Assembly (NCBI GenBank): GCA_023380755.1
Contig: JAMCSD010000006.1
Coordinates: 201,821-265,820 of the forward strand
DNA from: Patescibacteria group bacterium
Lineage (GTDB): Bacteria > Patescibacteria > Microgenomatia > UBA12405
Length of the DNA stretch: 64,000 nt
Direction: 5' to 3'
The position numbers and the translations under genes are program-made. The notes beneath the pieces were generated by a model. That model was not told where the DNA came from, searched no databases, and saw only the letters and a list, made by a program, of their open reading frames with translations. Of this stretch, positions 40,431 through 48,356 are shown piece after piece (within the stretch, counting starts at the first letter, position 1; each line of letters begins with the position of its first letter).

Positions 40431-42332
40431 ATGGATATTTTAGCCGGTCTCAATGATGCTCAACTGGCCGCGGTCACCCACACCGGTTCTCCGTTGTTAC
40501 TTTTGGCTGGTGCCGGCTCTGGTAAAACCCGGGTCCTTACTCATCGGGCCGCCTGGTTTGTCAAAGAAGGTCACGCCCGACCATCCGAAATCCTTTTACT
40601 AACTTTCACTAACAAAGCTGCCGGTGAAATGAAAGAGCGGATGTCGAAACTTCTTTCATCGACTGACTATGATCTTCGGACTGAAAACCTTTTTGCTGGC
40701 ACCTTCCACTCGTTTTGCTGCCGGATTTTAAGGATTGATGGCGCTCATTTGGGCATCGGACCCAATTTTGTCATTTATGATGAAAATGATCAGGAAAACA
40801 TCGTCAAATCAATTATCCTCGATATGGATTTAACCACCAAGGAATTCAAGCCCAGTTCCGTCATGTACTATATCGAAGCGGCCAAGAACAACAATCAATC
40901 TCCCGGTCTCGCCAAAGAAATGGCTCATGGTTTTTGGCAGGAAATCAGCGCTCGGATTTATGATAAATATCAAAAACGCCTCGCCGATCTTAATGCTCTC
41001 GATTTTAATGATCTCCTTTTCAAAACCGTTGAGCTTTTCATCCAGCATCCATCAATCTTAGAAAAATATCGCCAGCACTACCAACATATCTTAATTGACG
41101 AATATCAGGATACCAATCAGGTCCAATATATTCTGACGAAACTCTTAGCCCAAAAACACCGTCACATCACTGCCGTTGGGGATGCCTCGCAGGCCATTTA
41201 TGGTTGGCGTGGCGCTAACTTCCGTAACCTCATTAGTTTCACTACCGACTTCGAGGGAACAAAAGTCATCAACCTCGAACAAAATTACCGTTCTACCCAA
41301 ATTATTCTCGATGCCGCCAATGCAGTCATTACCAAGAACACTTCTCACCCCGTCCTTAAGCTGTACACCCACAAAAAATCCGCCGACAAAATCAAGATCT
41401 ACGAAGCCGACTCCGAAATTGCCGAGGCTGATTTTATTGCCGACAAAATTAAATTCCTCACTGCCAATTTCCAAATTCCCTTACGCTCGATTGCCATTCT
41501 TTATCGCATGAACGCCCAATCCCGGGCGCTCGAAGAAAGTTTGCTTCGCCAGGGAATTCCTTATGTGCTGCTTGGCGGAACGCGCTTTTATGATCGGGCC
41601 GAAATCAAAGATATTATTTCCCTGTTGCGGCTGGTCGTTAATCCCCAGGACAAGGTGGCCGAGGACCGGGTCGCTAAAGCTTTAGGTAAACGTAAAAAAA
41701 CCCTCTTTGATGACTACCTTAAAAATCTCGATACTAAGCCCCTCACCTCTCTGCAAATTTTGGAATCAGTTGTTGTCAATTCCGGCTACCTGGACAAGTT
41801 TGACCCCAAAGATGAAGATGATCAGCGCCGGATTGAAAACATTAAGGAACTAAAATCCGTGGCCACCACCCACACCGGCCTTAACGATTTTTTAGAAAAT
41901 ATCGCCCTGGTCCAAAATGAATATAGTGAACAGGAAAAGAGTAAAAAGGCCAAAGAAAATCGCGAGGGTGTCCGGCTCATGACACTTCATTCTTCCAAGG
42001 GTTTGGAGTTTGAAGTGGTTTTTTTGGTCGGTTTTGAAGAGGGGATTTTGCCTCACTCCCGCAGCTTAGTCGAAGAATCCGAAATCGAAGAAGAACGCCG
42101 CCTCTGTTATGTCGGCATTACTCGGGCCAAGGATTATCTGTTCATTACCTATGCTAAAGAGCGCCTTTATTTTGGCAAAAGCAGTCTTAACGAGCCCTCC
42201 CGTTTTATAAACGATATCCCCAAAAATTTGCTCGAATATGAAAGTAGCGGTGAAGTCTTACACGACTACCGCCGCCATGCCGCCCCCCGCCATGATACTG
42301 ATGATTTTGTCTATGATCCTGATATATACTAA
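40431..42332 (+). CDS. UvrD/PcrA-type superfamily 1 helicase
   Basis: The 633-aa 3'-5' helicase has Walker A GAGSGKT at residues 27-33, LTFTNKAAGEM (motif Ia), DEYQDTNQ (motif II), GDASQAIYGWRGA (III), YRS (IV), MTLHSSKGLEFE (V) and YVGITRAKDYLF (VI). It acts in repair and replication-fork processing. It is shorter than E. coli UvrD (720) at the C-terminus. TACAAT (40419-40424) ends six bases before ATG, no Shine-Dalgarno. Confidence 0.93.
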   Translation: MDILAGLNDAQLAAVTHTGSPLLLLAGAGSGKTRVLTHRAAWFVKEGHARPSEILLLTFTNKAAGEMKERMSKLLSSTDYDLRTENLFAGTFHSFCCRILRIDGAHLGIGPNFVIYDENDQENIVKSIILDMDLTTKEFKPSSVMYYIEAAKNNNQSPGLAKEMAHGFWQEISARIYDKYQKRLADLNALDFNDLLFKTVELFIQHPSILEKYRQHYQHILIDEYQDTNQVQYILTKLLAQKHRHITAVGDASQAIYGWRGANFRNLISFTTDFEGTKVINLEQNYRSTQIILDAANAVITKNTSHPVLKLYTHKKSADKIKIYEADSEIAEADFIADKIKFLTANFQIPLRSIAILYRMNAQSRALEESLLRQGIPYVLLGGTRFYDRAEIKDIISLLRLVVNPQDKVAEDRVAKALGKRKKTLFDDYLKNLDTKPLTSLQILESVVVNSGYLDKFDPKDEDDQRRIENIKELKSVATTHTGLNDFLENIALVQNEYSEQEKSKKAKENREGVRLMTLHSSKGLEFEVVFLVGFEEGILPHSRSLVEESEIEEERRLCYVGITRAKDYLFITYAKERLYFGKSSLNEPSRFINDIPKNLLEYESSGEVLHDYRRHAAPRHDTDDFVYDPDIY

Positions 42333-42350
42333 CCAAAAAATCCTAATTAT

Positions 42351-42359
42351 TGCTACAAT
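42351..42359 (+). promoter_or_regulatory. Extended -10 promoter of the FemAB gene
   Basis: TGCTACAAT: TGn joined to TACAAT (42354-42359), six bases before GTG 42366. Confidence 0.55.
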
Positions 42360-42365
42360 TCAATT

Positions 42366-43403
42366 GTGATTACCCGCACGCTTTACAACGAGGAAAAAGA
42401 TCAATTTAACGCCGTTATTACTCATCCCATCCAGACTTGGGAGTGGGGGGATTTTTTAACCTCCCAGGGGCACAAAGTTTATCGATTAGGCGTTTTTGAA
42501 AATAAAAAAATAGTCGGCGGCTACAGCCTTAATTTTCATCAAATTCCCAAAACCAATTACACTATCGGCGTCTTCCAGCGCGGCCCCAAAGTTGACCAGG
42601 ACATGATTAACAACGTTACCAAAATTGCTAAAGATGAAAATGCCATTTTTGTTAAATTTGAGCCGGAAGTCATCCAAAAAACCTTCGATGAATTTAGCAA
42701 CGAAACCAACCTTAATGTCTCTATGGATTTTCCTAATTTAGTTATTTCCCCTAAAGTTGCCTTTTATCCTTATACCTATATCGTCGACCTCGCCCAAACC
42801 GAAGACGAGCTCCTGGAAGGCATGCACCAAAAAACCCGCTACAATATCAAGGTGGCCAACCGCCACAACGTCGAAGTTGTCGAAGCCACCAATGACCAGG
42901 GTTTTGAGGAATATATAAAACTTTTATTTGACACCACCAAGCGCCAGGGCTTTTATCTTCACACCGAAAAATACCATCGTGACCAATGGCGGATCCTAAA
43001 AAAAACTTCCATTCCGCATGTCATGTTGGCCAAATACAACGGTATTACTTTGTCGGCCTTTATGTTATTTGCACTAAAAGACCGCTTATTTTATCCTTAT
43101 GGTGCCTCTCTTGATATCCACCGGGAGACGATGGCCTCCACTCTCTTAATGTGGGAATCAATCCGCCTTGGCCAACGTCTTGGCTGCCGCTCCTTTGACC
43201 TATGGGGGAGCTTGGGTCCCTTTGCCAAAGAAGGGGAGAATGGCTACGGCTTTCACCGTTTTAAACAAGGGTTTGGTGGTCAGCTGGTTCAATTTGTCGG
43301 CACCTATGACCTGGTCATTAATCCTCCTCTTTATCAAATTTATAATTTAGTAGATAAATACCGCTGGAAATTGTTACGCCTAAAAGCTAAAATTCCTCAT
43401 TAA
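42366..43403 (+). CDS. FemAB-type peptidoglycan bridge aminoacyltransferase
   Basis: The 345-aa protein has tandem GNAT-like halves of the FemAB family: an opening with HPIQTWEWGDFLTSQGH, the central QKTRYNIKVANRH, and the C-terminal YGASLDIHRETMASTLLMWESIR and KQGFGGQLVQFVGTYDL. These enzymes add amino acids from aminoacyl-tRNA to the lipid II peptide. It starts at GTG 42366. gatC follows after two bases, so tRNA amidation and peptidoglycan bridge synthesis are transcribed together, which may be meaningful if the donor is an amidated aminoacyl-tRNA. Confidence 0.85.
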   Translation: MITRTLYNEEKDQFNAVITHPIQTWEWGDFLTSQGHKVYRLGVFENKKIVGGYSLNFHQIPKTNYTIGVFQRGPKVDQDMINNVTKIAKDENAIFVKFEPEVIQKTFDEFSNETNLNVSMDFPNLVISPKVAFYPYTYIVDLAQTEDELLEGMHQKTRYNIKVANRHNVEVVEATNDQGFEEYIKLLFDTTKRQGFYLHTEKYHRDQWRILKKTSIPHVMLAKYNGITLSAFMLFALKDRLFYPYGASLDIHRETMASTLLMWESIRLGQRLGCRSFDLWGSLGPFAKEGENGYGFHRFKQGFGGQLVQFVGTYDLVINPPLYQIYNLVDKYRWKLLRLKAKIPH

Positions 43404-43405
43404 TC

Positions 43406-43717
43406 ATGACTGACTCCAAAAAACTTACTGCAGCCGAAGTTCAACATATAGCCCGCTTGGCCCGTTTGCCACTAAGTGATGACGAAATCAGTCGCTTGGC
43501 CGCCCAGTTATCGGAAACTACCAATTATATTAACGTTCTGCAGGAATTAAATACGACTGATATTCTCCCTACCGCCCAGGTTAATCATAAAAAAAATGTT
43601 TTCCGGTCGGATGAAATTCAACCCTCGCTGACTCAACAGCAAGCCTTATCTACTGCCAAAGATACCTTTGATGGCTTCTTTAAAACCGAAGCTACTATTA
43701 CCAAAAACAATCACTAA
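43406..43717 (+). CDS. gatC: Asp-tRNA(Asn)/Glu-tRNA(Gln) amidotransferase subunit C
   Basis: The 103-aa subunit wraps around GatA and stabilises the GatCAB complex. AAEVQHIARLARLPLSDDEISRLAAQLSETTNYI is the standard N-terminal signature, with the later LNTTDILPTAQVN segment. It begins two bases after femAB and three before gatA. Confidence 0.92.
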   Translation: MTDSKKLTAAEVQHIARLARLPLSDDEISRLAAQLSETTNYINVLQELNTTDILPTAQVNHKKNVFRSDEIQPSLTQQQALSTAKDTFDGFFKTEATITKNNH

Positions 43718-43720
43718 CTC

Positions 43721-45112
43721 ATGGCCAATTTAAACGAACTTACTCTTACCCAGGCCCTAGTCGGCCTCAAGAATAAAGACTTTTCCGCCGCCGAGTTGGT
43801 GGCTGACTGTTTTAAACGGATTACCGTTGTCGAACCCCAGATTAGCGCCTTTGTCACTCTCAACCAAAAACAGGCTCTTAAAGATGCCCAGTCTGCCGAT
43901 CTTTCCTTGCCTTTGGGGGGTATTCCCATCGCTGTCAAAGATAACTTTTTAACCGCCGGCTTGTGCACCACCGCCTCTTCGCAAGTTTTGGCTGGCTACC
44001 TTCCTCAATACACCGCTACCGTTATAAAACGACTCGAAGCTGCCGGGGCCATAATCATTGGTAAAACCAATCTCGATGCCTGGGCCCACGGTTCCTCGAC
44101 CGAGACCTCTGATTTTGGTCCCACTAAAAATCCTTGGAATATCCACCATCTACCCGGCGGCTCTTCGGGTGGTTCGGCTGCGGCGGTTGTCGCCGGCGAG
44201 TGTATTGTCTCCGTCGGTTCCGAAACTGCCGGTTCCATCCGCCAGCCCTCAGCCTGGTCCGGCGCCACCGGTTTTAAGCCCACATATGGCCGCTGCTCCC
44301 GTTATGGGGTGATTGCCATGGCCTCTTCCACCGATTCCCCCGGTCCGATTGCTAAAAATATCGAAGATGCCGCCTTAATTCTCTCCCTCATGTCCGGGCG
44401 CGATCCCCATGACGCCACCAGTATTGATGAAGACTCCTGGAAAATACCATCCAAAATAACTAATCTAAAGGGCTTAAAACTCGGCCTGCCCACGGCCTAT
44501 TTCCCCGCCAACATTCAGCCCGAAGTCAAAGCTGCAGTGCTCAAGGCCGCCGAGACGCTCAAAGAATTGGGTGCCGAAATCATTGAACTCGACGTTCTTG
44601 ATCCTAAATATGCCATCGCCGTCTACACCATCCTTCAGCGTTCCGAAGTCTCTTCTAACTTAGCCCGTTACACCGGCTTACGTTACGGTGCGGACCGCTC
44701 ATTTTTTGGCAAAGAAGCTAAACGCCGGATTATGCTGGGCACCTACGCCTTGTCCTCGGGCTATTACGACGCCTATTATCTCAAAGCCCAAAAGGTGCGG
44801 ACGATGATCGTTAACGATTTTGATAAACAATTTCAAAAAGTGGATGCCATTATCGGTCCAACCTCGCCCACCACCGCGTTACCTGTCGGTGCCAGTGAAG
44901 GCCAGGCAATGTTTGGCGAACTGGAAGATATGCTGATGGAGCCCTCTTCTTTGGCCGGACTTCCCGGCTCCTCGGTTCCCTGCGGCTTTGCTGACGGTCT
45001 GCCGATTGGACTGCAGATTACCGCCCCGCAAAAACGCGAGGACCTGGTTTATCAAATCTCCGAAATTTTCCAGGCCAATACCGATTTCCATTTACAAAAA
45101 CCAAAACTATGA
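43721..45112 (+). CDS. gatA: Aspartyl/glutamyl-tRNA amidotransferase subunit A
   Basis: The 463-aa amidase releases ammonia from Gln for transamidation. The catalytic Lys-cisSer-Ser triad is visible: Lys 73 in IAVKDN, the Gly-Ser-rich PGGSSGGSAAA (about 145-155), and Ser in GSETAGSIRQPSAWSG. FKPTYGRCSRYG follows as in all amidase-signature enzymes. A DinB-like gene, not gatB, comes next through an ATGA overlap. Confidence 0.95.
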   Translation: MANLNELTLTQALVGLKNKDFSAAELVADCFKRITVVEPQISAFVTLNQKQALKDAQSADLSLPLGGIPIAVKDNFLTAGLCTTASSQVLAGYLPQYTATVIKRLEAAGAIIIGKTNLDAWAHGSSTETSDFGPTKNPWNIHHLPGGSSGGSAAAVVAGECIVSVGSETAGSIRQPSAWSGATGFKPTYGRCSRYGVIAMASSTDSPGPIAKNIEDAALILSLMSGRDPHDATSIDEDSWKIPSKITNLKGLKLGLPTAYFPANIQPEVKAAVLKAAETLKELGAEIIELDVLDPKYAIAVYTILQRSEVSSNLARYTGLRYGADRSFFGKEAKRRIMLGTYALSSGYYDAYYLKAQKVRTMIVNDFDKQFQKVDAIIGPTSPTTALPVGASEGQAMFGELEDMLMEPSSLAGLPGSSVPCGFADGLPIGLQITAPQKREDLVYQISEIFQANTDFHLQKPKL

Positions 45113-45537
45113 ACACGAAAGAACTCCTAAAACTACGACAGGAATTGATTACTTCCATTGATCAGTTTGCAGACAATGAAAAAAAAATATTTGATCAATG
45201 GTCTCTTAAAGATATTATCGCTCATTTATCAGGTTGGAACTTAATCACTCTAACCGCACTTCACAACCTAAAGCTGGGTACTTTAACTCCATGGGGTAAG
45301 GGTGTTCAAGAAATAAATAAGGAAAACGTTCAATCTCGCCTCTCGAAAACATGGCAGGAAGTTCGTCAAGAATTCATTGAGAGTAGTCAGAAATTACTCA
45401 GCGAATATGAAACTTTATCCGATGATTTGTCCACCAAATTCCTTTACCGAAATAAAAGATACACCCCATTAAAATTCTTACAAATTGATATTGATCACTA
45501 CCGAGAACATTTATATAAAATTAAATCTTATTTATGA
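45109..45537 (+). CDS. DinB/ClbS (DUF1706)-like protein inserted between gatA and gatB
   Basis: The 142-aa helical protein has WSLKDIIAHLSGWN near residues 30-43 and a C-terminal HYREHL, positions matching the DinB-superfamily four-helix bundle with metal or active-site His (ClbS/DfsB group). Members protect against or modify reactive metabolites. The DNA looks clearly more AT-rich than the gatA and gatB genes on either side, yet ATGA overlaps join both. This suggests an acquired gene that was neatly spliced into the operon. Confidence 0.65.
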   Translation: MNTKELLKLRQELITSIDQFADNEKKIFDQWSLKDIIAHLSGWNLITLTALHNLKLGTLTPWGKGVQEINKENVQSRLSKTWQEVRQEFIESSQKLLSEYETLSDDLSTKFLYRNKRYTPLKFLQIDIDHYREHLYKIKSYL

Positions 45538-46958
45538 AAATCACCCCCATCATCGGTCTCGAAACCCATGTCGAGCTCAAAACCAAATCCAAAATGTTCT
45601 GTGGTTGTGATGCCTCCCATTTCCATGCCGAGCCTAATACTCATACCTGTCCCGTTTGTTTAGGCCTTCCCGGGGCGCTGCCGGTTCCCAACCGTACTGC
45701 CTGTGAATGGGATATTAAGCTTGGTCTCGCCCTTCATTGCTCGGTCAACCAATCCTCCTTTTTCGAACGGAAAAATTATTTTTACCCTGACTTGCCCAAA
45801 GGTTATCAAATCACCCAATACCAAAAACCGTTTACCGTCAATGGTTATCTTGATGTTGATGGGGAAAGGATCCGCATCAACCGCGCCCACATGGAAGAAG
45901 ACACCGGCAAGTCCCAGCACGTCACTCTGGATCTCCAGGAAATGACCCTTATCGATTACAACCGCTCCGGCGTGCCCCTGGTCGAGATCGTCACCGAACC
46001 CGATATCCACAGCAGTGCTATCGCCAAAAAATACCTCCTCAAACTGCAACAATTAATCCGTTATTTGGGTATTTCTGATGCCGATATTGAAAAGGGGAGT
46101 ATGCGCTGCGAACCCACCGTCAATCTCCAAATTGACACCGATGACGGCCGGACTGTTTACACACCCTTAGCCGAAATCAAAAATGTCGCCTCTCTCACCG
46201 GCGCCGAAAGTGCCATTGAATACGAGATCCAACGCCAGTTGGCAGAATGGCAAAAAAACTACGTTGAAAAATCAGCCACCAACAAAACCACCCGTGGTTG
46301 GGATGCCGAAAAATCCGTCACCTTTTTACAGCGCGAAAAAGAGGGCAGTGCCGACTACCGTTATTTTCCCGAGCCCGACATTCCGCCAATGGAATTTTCT
46401 GCGGTCGAAATCGAAGCCATCCGGATCACCATTCCCGAGCTTCCCGAGGAAAAAATGGCTAAATACAAATCCTTGGGCTTGTCCGATTATGATGCCAATT
46501 TAATTGCCGATGACATCTTTATTGCCGGCATCTTCGAGCATATCTTAAATAACTCTTCGGACAAAGATTATGCTAAGTTTATCGCCAATATGCTCTTTGG
46601 GCCGTTGCGTACCGTTCAATTAGATCCCAAAAAAATTAATCGCGATTCCTTTAAAAAAATATTTGAAAATCGCCGTAATCTTAATTCCAATTCGATTAAA
46701 CAGCTGCTTCTTGATAGTTATCAGTCCGGTCAAGATCCGCTCACCCTTGCCGAAGAAAAGAATCTTCTTCAGGTTTCCGATACTTCCCAAATTGAAAAAT
46801 TTGCCAAGCAGGTCATTGAAGCCAACCCCAAAGCGGTGGCTGATTATCAAAAGAATCCCAACTCCATCGGCTTTTTAGTCGGCCAGCTAATGAAAGTTTC
46901 CGGCGGTGCCGCCAATCCCCAGCTCGCTCGCGAAGTCTTGGAAAAACTGCTTAAATAA
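45534..46958 (+). CDS. gatB: Aspartyl/glutamyl-tRNA amidotransferase subunit B
   Basis: The 474-aa kinase-like subunit activates the Asp or Glu on tRNA. IIGLETHVELKTKSKMFC, NTHTCPVCLGLPGALPVPN, YPDLPKGYQI and the metal/ATP segment EDTGKSQH are standard, and the YqeY-type helical tail domain ends the protein. A Zn-type CGC/CPVC pair is present. Its stop overlaps the convergent 113-aa gene by eight bases (TTAAATAA). Confidence 0.95.
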   Translation: MKITPIIGLETHVELKTKSKMFCGCDASHFHAEPNTHTCPVCLGLPGALPVPNRTACEWDIKLGLALHCSVNQSSFFERKNYFYPDLPKGYQITQYQKPFTVNGYLDVDGERIRINRAHMEEDTGKSQHVTLDLQEMTLIDYNRSGVPLVEIVTEPDIHSSAIAKKYLLKLQQLIRYLGISDADIEKGSMRCEPTVNLQIDTDDGRTVYTPLAEIKNVASLTGAESAIEYEIQRQLAEWQKNYVEKSATNKTTRGWDAEKSVTFLQREKEGSADYRYFPEPDIPPMEFSAVEIEAIRITIPELPEEKMAKYKSLGLSDYDANLIADDIFIAGIFEHILNNSSDKDYAKFIANMLFGPLRTVQLDPKKINRDSFKKIFENRRNLNSNSIKQLLLDSYQSGQDPLTLAEEKNLLQVSDTSQIEKFAKQVIEANPKAVADYQKNPNSIGFLVGQLMKVSGGAANPQLAREVLEKLLK

Positions 46959-47292
46959 TTTCCGGTTCACTTAAACTTTCCGGGTCTCCGGGTAGCGCTC
47001 TAATCTGCATCCGCCCAAATTCGATTGTATCCATTACCGTCTCCGCGTGGGCAGCCGCAACCAGCTTGGCCTTCCAGTTAACGAGTTGGCGGTTAATCAG
47101 GCTCATCGCCTGAGTCACCAAGGTAATCCTCGGCTCTCTTTTAGTTACCTCCAGTTGGGGATGGGCCAAAGCCTCCGCCTCGGCTATCTGAACATCCAAA
47201 GGTTTGTTCGACCCTTTAGTTTTCACCTGACTCGTCGCAAAATAATTACTCCAATCGACTGAATCGAGAACTGAACCCTCGATTTTATCCAT
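46951..47292 (-). CDS. Unknown 113-aa protein
   Basis: No family is recognised. It is soluble and mixed-charge, with a probable helical centre (TLVTQAMSLINRQLVNWKAKLVAAAHAE) and no Cys. The promoter is textbook: TTGACT, 17 bp, TATACT, six bases, ATG. That makes a real gene very likely. It may be related functionally to the 116-aa gene just upstream on the same strand, but each has its own promoter. Confidence 0.6.
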   Translation of the reverse strand: MDKIEGSVLDSVDWSNYFATSQVKTKGSNKPLDVQIAEAEALAHPQLEVTKREPRITLVTQAMSLINRQLVNWKAKLVAAAHAETVMDTIEFGRMQIRALPGDPESLSEPEII

Positions 47293-47298
47293 GTAATT

Positions 47299-47327
47299 AG
47301 TATATCATCGATACGCACCAAAGTCAA
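47299..47327 (-). promoter_or_regulatory. Promoter of the 113-aa gene
   Basis: Gene orientation: TTGACT (47327-47322), exactly 17 bp, TATACT (47304-47299), then six bases to ATG 47292. The clearest leaderless promoter in the window. Confidence 0.75.
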
Positions 47328-47347
47328 TATTATAAGATATATTTTAT

Positions 47348-47698
47348 CTAACCTTTGGCAAACTCTACCTGCAACTTTTCTTCGTCCTGGTTCACCTTTT
47401 CCTGTTGCTTCTCAATGTTCCTTAGGGCCTCTTTTAATTCCGGCTTTAACCTAAGGTCCAAGGTATTTGTCACCTCTGCCCATTGCAATAGTAAAAAGCG
47501 TTTCCGATTCTTTATAGCTTCCCGAACATACCGCCACTGCATCATTCGGGTGAGCTGGTGCCACTCGGGAAAGTTGGCTAAAAACTCCGGATCATACTCA
47601 CCCATGTCCACTGCTTTTTGCAGGGTCATAGTGTTGGCTATGCTGTGCCCCTTTTTCGGTTGGCTTTTCTCGAACTCATCGTCAAATTCTCCCCGCAT
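47348..47698 (-). CDS. Unknown 116-aa protein
   Basis: A soluble, charged, mostly helical protein with several aromatic residues in the middle (FPEWHQLTRMMQWRYVREAIKNRKRFLLLQW) and a coiled-coil-like end rich in Glu, Lys and Gln. No family recognised. TAAAAT (47710-47705, gene orientation) ends six bases before ATG 47698. Divergent from the DUF218 gene, start codons 61 bases apart. Confidence 0.6.
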   Translation of the reverse strand: MRGEFDDEFEKSQPKKGHSIANTMTLQKAVDMGEYDPEFLANFPEWHQLTRMMQWRYVREAIKNRKRFLLLQWAEVTNTLDLRLKPELKEALRNIEKQQEKVNQDEEKLQVEFAKG

Positions 47699-47744
47699 AG
47701 CTCTATTTTACGCCATTCTGTTTACCAACTCTAAATACGAATCT

Positions 47745-47753
47745 TGTTAAAAT
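47745..47753 (+). promoter_or_regulatory. Extended -10 promoter of the DUF218 gene
   Basis: TGTTAAAAT: TGn joined to TAAAAT (47748-47753), six bases before ATG 47760. The facing promoter of the 116-aa gene has its -10 at 47710-47705. Confidence 0.5.
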
Positions 47754-47759
47754 TACCTG

Positions 47760-48356
47760 ATGGCAAATGAAAGCGAAATTACAGTTGGCATTATCCTTGG
47801 TCACGGTATCAGCCGCGATGGTAATCTGCCGCCTTTAGTCCTGCAACGGATTCGCAAGGCGGTGGAACTATACAAACAGGGGATTATCCACAAGCTTATC
47901 TTTTCCGGTAAATGGTCGTGGCGCTGCCGCTATACCCCGCCAATTACCGAGGCGGGAGCCGGTAAAATGGTCGCCGAAACTTTGGGTGTTCCCGAGAAAG
48001 ATATTTATCTTGAAGAAGAATCCAACTCGACTATTTCTAACCTTTTTTTGGTCGAAGAAAAGATCCTCCTTCCCCACGGCTTCCGTCATTTGATCTTTAT
48101 CAATGAGCCGCCTTTGGAGCCCCGCCTTAAGTTGGACACGGAAAAATGTTTAGGTGACAATTACACCATTTCTTTTGTCGATTCCGGTTATGTCTTTCCG
48201 GTTCGCGAATTGGCCGAAATCCAAAAAAAGGAGCAGGAAAAATATAATTACACCAAAAATTTATTTGACCATCTGGGCAACCTTCCCCACCTAAAAATCT
48301 ACGAAGCCTTTGCCAAAGACCTAGCCGAAAACTTTATCAAAAAAATCAATGGCTAA
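47760..48356 (+). CDS. YdcF/SanA-like DUF218 protein
   Basis: The 198-aa protein has the DUF218 outline: an opening beta strand GIILGHGISRDG, RIRKAVELYKQGIIHKLIFSGK, then EAGAGKMVAETLGVPEKDIYLEEESNSTISNLFLVEEKIL. The family includes ElyC and SanA, envelope proteins of unclear biochemistry. No membrane helix is visible here, so it is probably cytoplasmic. Overlaps the helicase-nuclease gene by eight bases. Confidence 0.7.
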   Translation: MANESEITVGIILGHGISRDGNLPPLVLQRIRKAVELYKQGIIHKLIFSGKWSWRCRYTPPITEAGAGKMVAETLGVPEKDIYLEEESNSTISNLFLVEEKILLPHGFRHLIFINEPPLEPRLKLDTEKCLGDNYTISFVDSGYVFPVRELAEIQKKEQEKYNYTKNLFDHLGNLPHLKIYEAFAKDLAENFIKKING

